DNA of 5,086 nt, from the NCBI GenBank assembly GCA_003451935.1, contig DMJA01000005.1, forward strand, positions 1-5,086. Reading direction: 5' to 3'. Positions within the stretch are counted from its first letter, which is position 1. The number at the start of each line of letters is the position of its first letter. The position numbers and the translations under genes are program-made. Below, piece after piece: positions 1 to 5,086 of the stretch. This DNA is from Verrucomicrobiota bacterium. Lineage in GTDB: Bacteria; Verrucomicrobiota; Kiritimatiellia; CAIQIC01; Lenti-01. The notes below the pieces were generated by a model that saw only the letters and a program-made list of their open reading frames with translations, was not told the origin of the DNA and did no database searches.

Positions 1-24
1 TTACGACCACTTCGGTACCTCTCC
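1..24 (-). tRNA. tRNA-Ser, 5' part only (cut by the window edge)
   Basis: Read on the minus strand from base 24, the sequence begins GGAGAGG (acceptor 5' strand), then TA, then CCG (a three-base D stem), then AAGTGGTCGTAA, a D loop carrying the conserved GG. A short D stem with this loop and a GGAGAGG acceptor is the usual pattern of bacterial class II serine tRNAs. The anticodon, long variable arm and 3' half lie beyond the left edge, so the isoacceptor cannot be read. A leucine tRNA is less likely from the acceptor and D-arm sequence. It is transcribed in the same direction as tadA, and its 5' end is 18 bases from the tadA stop codon. Confidence 0.72.
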
Positions 25-41
25 CCTTGGGCCGAACATTT

Positions 42-70
42 ATTATACCTTGCCCCGTTTGACCTGGAAG
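42..70 (-). promoter_or_regulatory. Candidate promoter of tRNA-Ser inside the tadA 3' end
   Basis: The minus strand has a perfect TATAAT at 42-47. It overlaps the TAA stop codon of tadA (43-45) and sits 17 bases before the tRNA-Ser 5' end. The -35 region at about 65-70 (CTTCCA) is a poor match with a 17-base spacer. The -10 box stands out as one of very few AT-rich stretches in this GC-rich window. This suggests the tRNA can be transcribed independently of tadA, although readthrough from tadA is also possible. Confidence 0.5.
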
Positions 71-504
71 AACTCCTGGATGATGGCGCGGCAGTCGTCC
101 TCGAGCACGCCCGGCACCACTTCGATGCGGTGGTTGAGGAAGGGCAGTTCGTGGGCCCGGCACGCGGATACGACCGCGCCAGCCTTCGGCTCGGGAGCCC
201 CGAACACCAGCGTGCCGACACGCGCGTGCACCATCGCGCCGACGCACATCAGGCAGGGCTCGATCGTCACGTAGAGCGCCGAACCGACGAGCCGGTAGTT
301 GCCGATCGCAGCCGCGGCGTCGCGCAGCGCGGCCACTTCCGCGTGCGCCGTCGGATCGACGGCCGAGATCGGGCGGTTGAATCCCCGTCCGACAATGGCG
401 TCGTCCAGCACGACGACGGCGCCAACCGGTACTTCGCCGGCGTCGAGGGCGCGGCGTGCCTGGTCGAGGGCGGCGCGCATGAACGGTTCGTGGTCGGCTG
501 GCAT
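43..504 (-). CDS. tadA: tRNA-specific adenosine-34 deaminase TadA
   Basis: This 153-residue cytoplasmic enzyme converts adenosine 34 to inosine in tRNA-Arg(ACG), allowing one tRNA to read CGU, CGC and CGA. Numbered from the ATG at 502-504, it carries the cytidine/deoxycytidylate deaminase zinc site: HAE (His54, catalytic Glu56) and PCLMC (Cys84, Cys87). GEVPVGAVV near residue 24 and NRP at 43-45 also match the family. Length is typical, and HEPFMRAAL aligns with the N-terminus of E. coli TadA as I remember it, which supports this start. An upstream in-frame ATG at 597 would add 31 unrelated residues. No start has a clear ribosome binding site. The position equivalent to E. coli Asp108 is Glu105 here. 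The target tRNA-Arg(ACG) is encoded at 4615-4691. Family assignment is very secure; the exact start is less so. Confidence 0.96.
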   Translation of the reverse strand: MPADHEPFMRAALDQARRALDAGEVPVGAVVVLDDAIVGRGFNRPISAVDPTAHAEVAALRDAAAAIGNYRLVGSALYVTIEPCLMCVGAMVHARVGTLVFGAPEPKAGAVVSACRAHELPFLNHRIEVVPGVLEDDCRAIIQEFFQVKRGKV

Positions 505-672
505 CTGTGTTTCGTATTGTAGGCGCCACTCGCGCGTCGAGTCACGGACAGGCGCCGACGGTCGGCTGACGCCCGGGGAGGTCACAGACCGCGACATGAC
601 GCCCGTTTCCGGCTCACGCGAGCTGGTATCGTTCCTGCGTCAGCCCGTGTCGAACGACCCCGCGCGCGCCAG

Positions 673-702
673 TTGGCGGCCGGCCGTCGCCAATGATAGG
701 AT
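673..702 (+). promoter_or_regulatory. Candidate sigma70-type promoter for the cytochrome gene
   Basis: TTGGCG at 673-678 (four of six matches to TTGACA) is followed after 18 bases by TAGGAT at 697-702 (four of six matches to TATAAT). It lies about 90 bases before the cytochrome ATG and is the best-looking pair I found by eye in the divergent spacer 505-789. The match is modest and could be chance. Apart from this pair and the ribosome binding site I see nothing else in the spacer. Confidence 0.28.
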
Positions 703-777
703 GGCGGCCACTTGCGACGCGGCGCGGCTTCAAGCCGGGCTGCCAAGGCCGTGTGCCCACCGGCAGGTGTTCAGAGT

Positions 778-785
778 GGAGGAGG
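778..785 (+). promoter_or_regulatory. Ribosome binding site of the cytochrome gene
   Basis: GGAGGAGG, an almost ideal anti-16S complement, ends four bases before the ATG at 790. It fixes that ATG as the start, rather than the upstream in-frame ATG at 712, which would place extra charged residues in front of the signal peptide. Confidence 0.85.
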
Positions 786-789
786 CAGC

Positions 790-1191
790 ATGAAGAAGGC
801 CATGATCGCCGTCGCGGTCATTCTCGGCATCGCGCTCGTCGCCGGACCCGCGGCGGCCCAGACGGCGCCCTCGAAGGTCGTGCTCAAGGGCAGCCCGATG
901 GGCGGCGTGAACTTCGATCACGCCAAGCATACGAAGCTCGCCGGCGGCGACGCCAAGTGCGACACGTGTCACCACGCGTCGAAGCCGGAAAAGCCGCTGA
1001 AGTCGAAGACGCAGAAGTGCCAGGAGTGCCACACCAAGGCCGTGGCGGCGCCGATGAAGACCAACACGCGCGGGGCCTTCCACGACGCGATGGCGAAGAA
1101 GGGCCTCTGCGCCGACTGCCACACCAAGGCGGCGGCGGCAGGAACGAAGGTGCCGGCGAAGTGCGCCGATTGCCACAACGTCAAGGGCTAG
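790..1191 (+). CDS. Periplasmic tetraheme cytochrome c, class III (c3-type)
   Basis: The 133-residue product starts with a Sec signal peptide (MKKAM, hydrophobic residues 5-19, likely cut after Ala23 in AAAQ). The mature protein of about 110 residues has four CXXCH haem-attachment motifs at Cys57, Cys77, Cys107 and Cys125. Exactly four further histidines remain: His44 and His47 in FDHAKH, His62 directly after the first motif (CHH), and His98 in AFHDAM. They sit in the same order as the distal ligands of Desulfovibrio cytochrome c3, so all four haems can be bis-histidine and of low potential. This points to a small periplasmic electron carrier. Unlike classic c3, every motif is CXXCH, with no CX4CH. 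No oxidoreductase partner is adjacent. It appears to be a single-gene transcript, with a strong ribosome binding site upstream and a terminator 56 bases after the stop. A general 'cytochrome c3/c7 family' label is safe; the redox partner is unknown. Confidence 0.93.
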   Translation: MKKAMIAVAVILGIALVAGPAAAQTAPSKVVLKGSPMGGVNFDHAKHTKLAGGDAKCDTCHHASKPEKPLKSKTQKCQECHTKAVAAPMKTNTRGAFHDAMAKKGLCADCHTKAAAAGTKVPAKCADCHNVKG

Positions 1192-1246
1192 CCGCCGTGC
1201 CGGCTGGCTTGCGATAGCCGCGAGTCCGCCGCTGTCTGTCGCTCGG

Positions 1247-1286
1247 CGGGGCGGCCGGGACGCCTGTTCCAGCCGCCCCGTTTCTT
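1247..1286 (+). terminator. Rho-independent terminator after the cytochrome gene
   Basis: Bases 1247-1255 pair perfectly with 1272-1280 (nine pairs, nearly all G-C). After one C/A mismatch, 1257-1261 pair with 1266-1270, leaving a four-base loop. TTTCTT follows at 1281-1286. The hairpin begins 56 bases after the cytochrome stop codon. On the minus strand there is no T tract, so it serves the plus strand. Confidence 0.85.
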
Positions 1287-1314
1287 GTACGCCCGGCCGC
1301 GCCTCACGTCCCGC

Positions 1315-1443
1315 CTATCGGTTCGACATCAGGATCCGGGCGAGAATCTTCATGAACAACCACAGCGTGGCGCCCGTCTTGGGGACGGCCGCGACGGACG
1401 CCGCGGCAACGGTGAGGACGGCCGAACGTGCCACCGGGTGCAT
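1315..1443 (-). CDS. Candidate small hydrophobic cationic protein, 42 aa, unknown
   Basis: I do not recognise this protein. Reading from ATG at 1441-1443 on the minus strand, the 42 residues contain two hydrophobic stretches, SAVLTVAAASVAAV (7-20) and ATLWLFMKILARIL (25-38), separated by PKTG. There are five Lys/Arg and no Asp or Glu. A GGAG at 1450-1453 lies six bases before the ATG. By my count 37 of 42 codons end in G or C (about 88%). The upstream open part of the same frame (to 1704) has only about 68%, so coding, if real, begins near this ATG. It runs convergent to the cytochrome gene. It could be a small membrane protein, a toxin-like peptide or the C-terminal remnant of a larger membrane protein; chance cannot be excluded at this length. 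Confidence 0.4.
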   Translation of the reverse strand: MHPVARSAVLTVAAASVAAVPKTGATLWLFMKILARILMSNR

Positions 1444-1532
1444 GACCGACTCCAGTGGCAGGGCTGGCGACCCGACAGCATTCTCGCCGGGTTCTTTGAC
1501 GCGCTCGTGACAGGAAGGTGAAGAGTCCGGGA

Positions 1533-1576
1533 CCGAGGAAGGCGTCAATCCGAAGGGTTGCGGAGGTTGGTGCGCC
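1533..1576 (+). repeat. 44-base direct repeat, copy 1 (left of the DUF5916 gene)
   Basis: It matches 4580-4623 at 42 of 44 positions; the differences are C1543 versus T4590 and G1563 versus A4610. The match ends sharply on both sides. Its right end (TGGTGCGCC) equals the 3' end of the tRNA-Arg gene in copy 2, but the sequence to the right does not continue as a tRNA. Inside is a short hairpin, 1546-1551 with 1555-1560, around a GAA loop. The surrounding 1577-1722 contains no gene or convincing promoter that I can identify. Confidence 0.88.
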
Positions 1577-1722
1577 GGCCGCATCCACGTCGCGATCGAG
1601 ATCCCCGTCCCGAATCCACCGGTGACCCGAGTGAGAGACTGCTCTGACAGGTTCACACGGTATTGATGAGAAGCGCTCTGAGGCCGGGAAACCTGCCATG
1701 CCATCGTTCCGTCTAACCGCGT

Positions 1723-4495
1723 GTGACAGTGTGGCGTGACTACTCCGGATGGCCTGGCACGACGAGACCCTGGCGGCGGGCCCCCGCCGTCCTCGCCGCG
1801 CTCGTCCTGCTCGCCTTTCCCGCCATCGCGTTGACGCAGGCGCCAGCCCGTTCGGAGCCCGACGCAGCCTCGCCGATGGCGAACGCGGCCCGGCGCGAGG
1901 TCGCCATCGCCATTGATGGCCGGCTGGACGAGGCCGCGTGGCAGGCTGCCAGGGGCGAGCACGGAGTTCAGGCAGTCGCAGCCGAACGAGGGTTCGCCCG
2001 CGTCGCTCCCCACGGAGGTGCGGGTCCTGTACGACGACGAGGCGCTGTACATCGGTGCCCGTCTGACGCAGCCGGGTGGAGTCGTGGCCCCCCTCGCCCG
2101 TCGGGACCAGTTGCTGGACGCGGACGGCAACAACGGCTCCTTCAACTCTCTCACGACCGACAAGCTGGTCATCAGGCTCGATCCCTACCACAACCACCTG
2201 GATGACGTTTGGTTCGAGATCAACCCCGCCGGAGTGAAGGGCGACCAGTTCAACGGCGACCCGTCGTGGGACCCGATCTGGCAAGCGGCCGCGCAAGCGG
2301 ACTCGGCCGGGTGGACAGCGGAAATGCGCATTCCCTTCAGCCAATTGCGCTTTTCGCGCGAGGCCGTGCAGACGTGGGGGTTCCAAATCTGGCGCTACAT
2401 CGACCGGCTGAACGAGCAGATCATGTGGTCGTTCCGGCGCCGCAACGAGCCCGGCGGCCCGGCGTTCTTCGGCCACCTCGCCGGCCTGGAAATTTCCAGG
2501 CAGCCGCGCCAGCTCGAGCTGCTGCCGTACGTTGTCACAGGCAGCACGTTCAAGCACGCTGAGCGGGGCGATCCGTATCACGACAGCCGGGATATGCGCT
2601 TCGGCTTCGGGGGCGACCTGAAGTACCTGCTCACCAGCAATCTCACCCTCGATGCCACCTTCAATCCTGATTTCGGGCAGGTCGAGGTGGACCCCTCGGT
2701 CTTGAATCTGAGCGCGTTCGAGACCTTCTACGACGAGAAGCGGCCGTTCTTCATTGCGGGTGCGAGTGCGTTCCGCTTCGGGGGCATGCGTTGCTTCTTC
2801 TGCAGCAACACCTCCAGTCTCAGCGCCTTCTACTCCCGCCGCATCGGCCGGCCGCCGCAGCTGACCGGTTACCTCGATGAGATCTCGTCCTTCGCGGAAA
2901 CGCCGGACAACGCCACCATCATCGGGGCGGCCAAGATCACCGGCCGGACACAGGGCGGCTATACGGTTGGCATACTGAATGCCGTGACCGGGCGGGCGCG
3001 TGCCAGCTATCTGCCCGAGGGCGGAGGCCAGGAGGCCACGCAGTTGGTGGAGCCGCTCACCAACTACTTCGTCGGCCGGCTGAAGAAGGAGTTCCGGGAC
3101 GGCGCCACCACTTTCGGTGGAGTGCTGACCTCGACGGCACGGCAGCTGGGCGACTCCGCGGCGACGGCTCGGCTTCGCAGCCACGCGGAAACGGCCGGCT
3201 TCGACTGGAACCACTCGTGGCGGGGCCGGCAGTACTCGTGGATGGGCACCACCATGGTGTCGAGCGTGTCAGGTTCACCGGAGGCGATCGCCCTGACTCA
3301 ACGCTCGAGCACGCACTACTTCCAGCGACCTGACCGCTCGGCAACCGGGGACGGCCTGTTCGACACGCGTTATGACACCACCGCGACGTCGCTTCAGGGG
3401 TACGGTCTGTACACTCGCGTAGGTAAGGATGCGGGCGGCGTGCTTCGCTGGGAGGCCATGGCCAACATACGGAGCCCCGGCTTCGAGGTCAACGACCTGT
3501 CCTTCCTGAGCCGCTCCGATTTCAAGTGGTTCAACGGCAACATCGCCGGCAGCTGGACCGTGCCGACCCGGTGGTACCGCAGCATCTTTGCCTCCTTTGG
3601 CGGCGCCACGGAGTACAACTACGATGGTGACCGTACCTGGTCACAGCTCCAGGGGTTCTACGGGCACGAATTTCAGAACTACTGGAACCTGCGCGTGATC
3701 GGTATCCACAACTTCATCTCCTACGACCACCGCCTCACGCGAGGCGGTCCCGTCGTGAAGCGGGCCGGCTACGATTTCGGCAGTGTCGGCATCTCGACGG
3801 ATGCCCGGTCGCCGGCCGTGTTCGACGTGGCGGTGGAGATGGCTCGTGGTGTGGGAGATGACACGAGGATGTTCCGGCTGGGCCCGGGCATGGCGCTGAA
3901 ACCGGCCAGCAACATCTTCATCCAGCTCTCGCCCAGCTACAACCGCAATGAGGATGCGGCGCAGTACGTCACGGCCTTCGACGATCCCACGGCGGCTGCG
4001 TTCTCCGGCACTCGGTACGTGTTCGGCTTCATCAAGACCAGGACGGTTTCGCTCGATACGCGCGTCAACTGGACGTTTACGCCGGACCTGACGCTCCAGC
4101 TCTTCGCCCAGCCGTTCATCGCGAGCGGCCAGTACGCGTCGTTCCGCGAGTTCGCCGCGCCCCGCTCCATCAGTAAGCTGGTGTACGGCGCGGACCTGGG
4201 CACGATCAGCTACGATCGGGCGACGTCGTCGTACCGCGTGGATCCCGATGGCCCGGGGCCCGCGGCGCTCTTCACCTTTGGCGACCCCGACTTCACCACG
4301 GCCTCGCTGCGCGGGACCGCAGTGCTGCGATGGGAGTACCGGCCGGGCTCCACGTTTTACCTGGTCTGGACCCACGAGCGGTCGGACTTCGAACCGGTCG
4401 GGAGCTTCGATGCCGCTGGCGCGGGCAGGGCCATCTTCCGCGGCCGGCCCACGAACGTCTTGCAGTTCAAGGCGACCTACTGGTTGGGGCGGTAG
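1723..4495 (+). CDS. DUF5916 / CBM9-like outer-membrane protein, interrupted by a frameshift
   Basis: Frame 1 from GTG 1723 gives a signal peptide (RRAP, then a hydrophobic stretch at residues 21-37) and the CBM9-like opening IDGRLDEAAW (64-73). The rest continues in frame 2 to 4495. Dropping one G from 1952-1955 restores about 923 residues reading AAWQAARASTEFRQ, as expected for the family. Corrected domains: CBM9-like region about 60-255 (with TEVRVLYDDEALYIGARL), then the DUF5916 barrel about 270-923. The barrel carries family hallmarks NPDFGQVEVDPS, EKRPFF and FYSRRIGR (369-376), and near the end SLRGTAVLRWEYRPGSTFYLVW, finishing in ATYWLGR. The only cysteines form CFFC (357-360). The function of the family is not established; it is presumed an outer-membrane barrel with a carbohydrate-binding-like head. 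Apart from the single shift, the body is intact over 2.5 kb, so the shift is either a recent mutation or a sequencing error. Unshifted, the main body can start at TTG 1913 or ATG 1916 but lacks a signal peptide. No ribosome binding site is seen before GTG 1723. Confidence 0.9.
1951..1957 (+). other. Frameshift site in the DUF5916 gene (GGGG run)
   Basis: The run G1952-G1955 lies exactly where family-like sequence moves from frame 1 (EAAWQAAR) to frame 2 (STEFRQSQPNEG). Removing one G joins the two with no residue lost. The frame-1 continuation to 2205 is unlike the family, and the frame-2 sequence before 1955 is unlike it too, so the shift is located to within a few bases. Confidence 0.88.
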
Positions 4496-4500
4496 TGCTG

Positions 4501-4549
4501 CCGCGGCGGGTTTGGGCCGGCAGAAGGGAAGGTCCCTGGACCGCCGCGG
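4501..4549 (+). terminator. GC-rich nested hairpin after the DUF5916 gene, possible terminator
   Basis: Bases 4501-4509 (CCGCGGCGG) are perfectly complementary to 4541-4549. Inside, 4525-4529 (AGGGA) pair with 4533-4537 (TCCCT). The structure starts five bases after the stop codon, between this gene and the convergent tRNA-Arg. There is no T tract on either strand, so the terminator role is an inference from position and stem strength. Confidence 0.45.
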
Positions 4550-4579
4550 ACATGGGCTGGCCCGCCCAGACGAAGCAAC

Positions 4580-4614
4580 CCGAGGAAGGTGTCAATCCGA
4601 AGGGTTGCGAAGGT

Positions 4615-4623
<9 letters not shown>
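4580..4623 (+). repeat. 44-base direct repeat, copy 2 (overlaps the tRNA-Arg 3' end)
   Basis: This is the second copy of the repeat at 1533-1576 in the same orientation, 3,047 bases away, with two mismatches. Its right nine bases (4615-4623) are the CCA end and last acceptor bases of tRNA-Arg; the other 35 lie downstream of the tRNA. Here GCAACCC (4575-4581) can also pair with GGGTTGC (4602-4608), which could help terminate the tRNA transcript. That stem is absent from copy 1. Confidence 0.88.
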
Positions 4624-4691
<68 letters not shown>

Positions 4692-4716
4692 ACGCAGTGT
4701 GCTCCGGCTTCCACTC

Positions 4717-4731
4717 TTCCGGCTGCCGGAA
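4717..4731. repeat. Perfect 6-bp inverted repeat in the tRNA-Arg leader
   Basis: TTCCGG (4717-4722) and CCGGAA (4726-4731) are separated by CTG. It lies about 26 bases upstream of the tRNA 5' end, just downstream of the candidate -10 box. It could be a leader hairpin or a protein-binding palindrome; nothing in the sequence decides between these. Confidence 0.5.
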
Positions 4732-4737
4732 CAATCG

Positions 4738-4767
4738 ACTATACCACGACAGAACCCAGGGTCTGAA
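4738..4767 (-). promoter_or_regulatory. Candidate promoter of tRNA-Arg
   Basis: On the minus strand, TTCAGA (4762-4767, four of six matches to TTGACA) is followed after 18 bases by TATAGT (4738-4743, five of six matches to TATAAT). This would start transcription near 4731 and give a leader of about 40 bases before the tRNA. The -35 box lies inside palindromic repeat unit A, so the two may interfere with or regulate each other. Confidence 0.5.
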
Positions 4768-4830
4768 GACCCCTGTCTCCAACCCCGAGATCGCCGCGCA
4801 ACCCCTGGTCCAGAAGACCCCGGGCTCCAT
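4753..4830. repeat. Two related palindromic repeats between GH3 and tRNA-Arg
   Basis: Unit A (4753-4782) and unit B (4800-4830) are imperfect direct copies of about 30 bases, offset by 47-48. On the minus strand both read TGGAG, then GGGGTCTTC, a variable centre, and GGGTT. Each is also self-complementary: unit A pairs GGGTC with GACCC around TGAA; unit B pairs GGTC with GACC around CAGAA, plus an outer CCC/GGG. They lie 56-133 bases after the GH3 stop codon, so they may terminate or protect that transcript, or belong to an intergenic palindromic repeat family. Confidence 0.55.
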
Positions 4831-4885
4831 TCCGCAAGACCACAGGGTCACCCGCGGCTGGGAAACACCGGGCCCCTTCCGCCTG

Positions 4886-5086
4886 CTACCGGGCCGCCCG
4901 CGTCAGCCCATGCCCGATAGGGAACATCCCCGGCAGCGAGATGGGCAACTTGCCGCCGATGGGGATTTCGCCCGCGATCCCCCTGGCCACCGCGCGCTCC
5001 GTGAAGTCCGAGACCTCGTAGGCCACCAGCACCGCCGGCAGCTTCGGCAGGAACGTGGCCGTGTACGGATTCCCGAAGCACACGGT
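4886..5086 (-). CDS. Glycoside hydrolase family 3, C-terminal end (partial)
   Basis: Only the last 66 residues are in the window; the gene continues past the right edge. The sequence begins TVCFGNPY and runs through LVAYE, then RAVARGIAGEIPIGGKLPIS and LPGMFPIGHGL, ending in TRAAR. The order FGNPY, VAY, A-R-A-x-x-G-E-I-P-I-x-G-x-LP-x-S-x-PG and GHGL is characteristic of the C-terminal domain of GH3 enzymes, particularly the beta-N-acetylglucosaminidase and beta-glucosidase-like members of Bacteroidota and Acidobacteriota. Such enzymes release terminal sugars from oligosaccharides or muropeptides and are often secreted. The catalytic TIM-barrel domain is not visible, so substrate and location cannot be judged. 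The stop codon TAG is at 4886-4888. Confidence 0.8.
   Translation of the reverse strand, partial: TVCFGNPYTATFLPKLPAVLVAYEVSDFTERAVARGIAGEIPIGGKLPISLPGMFPIGHGLTRAAR

Noticed and set aside
505..597. 31-residue N-terminal extension of TadA from the ATG at 597
   Set aside because: The extra residues show no family similarity, while the Met at 504 matches the usual TadA N-terminus and length.
712..789. Upstream ATG start for the cytochrome
   Set aside because: The strong GGAGGAGG and a clean signal peptide place the start at 790.
1577..1660. A degenerate second tRNA next to repeat copy 1
   Set aside because: Beyond the nine shared bases there is no T loop, anticodon arm or acceptor partner; the match stops at 1576.
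1638..1680. Promoter for the DUF5916 gene (CTGACA 1644-1649, TTCACA 1652-1657)
   Set aside because: Both resemble -35 boxes, but no acceptable -10 box lies 16-18 bases downstream of either.
1951..1957. Programmed +1 ribosomal frameshifting at the GGGG run
   Set aside because: No slippery stop codon, upstream Shine-Dalgarno-like stimulator or family precedent is seen; an extra G is the simpler explanation.
1304..3214. 636-codon minus-strand open frame opposite the DUF5916 gene
   Set aside because: It is a shadow of a high-GC gene: composition is Arg/Pro/Gly/Ala-rich with no recognisable domain, and the opposite strand carries clear family motifs.
3641..4375. 244-codon minus-strand open frame inside the DUF5916 gene
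   Set aside because: Antisense shadow of the barrel domain, with low-complexity Arg/Val/Glu-rich sequence and no ribosome binding site support.

Overview
The window is GC-rich, Gram-negative-type bacterial DNA. The best guess is an acidobacterium of the Vicinamibacteria kind or a similar phylum. That guess rests on a large DUF5916 outer-membrane protein gene, a periplasmic multiheme cytochrome, a GH3 glycosidase and strong G/C bias at third codon positions. It is an inference, not a marker-gene assignment.

Left part (1-789): on the minus strand lie the 5' end of a tRNA-Ser gene, cut by the window edge, and upstream of it a complete tadA (tRNA adenosine deaminase). The tRNA-Ser has a perfect TATAAT -10 box that overlaps the tadA stop codon. 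A 285-base divergent spacer follows.

Middle (790-1722): on the plus strand is a small secreted tetraheme cytochrome of the c3 class, with a strong ribosome binding site and a strong rho-independent terminator. Beyond the terminator, on the minus strand, is an unrecognised 42-residue hydrophobic, cationic small ORF. It is followed by the first copy of a 44-base direct repeat.

Right part (1723-5086): on the plus strand is a DUF5916 gene of about 2.77 kb (signal peptide, CBM9-like domain, outer-membrane barrel). A single extra G in a GGGG run breaks its reading frame near the 5' end. The second copy of the 44-base repeat lies just past this gene and overlaps the 3' end of a minus-strand tRNA-Arg(ACG) gene. 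The two copies therefore bracket the DUF5916 gene in a geometry resembling a tRNA-linked insertion, but no integrase is visible. Upstream of the tRNA lie two related palindromic repeats, then the C-terminal end of a minus-strand GH3 glycoside hydrolase running off the right edge.

Functional links: TadA makes inosine at position 34 of tRNA-Arg(ACG), and that substrate tRNA is encoded about 4 kb away in the same window. The cytochrome, DUF5916 protein and GH3 enzyme are each envelope or secreted functions, with no sign of one shared operon. I found no CRISPR array, transposase, integrase or riboswitch. The most notable observations are the 44-base repeat pair at the tRNA-Arg end, the homopolymer frameshift, the complete c3-type haem ligand set and the small hydrophobic ORF.
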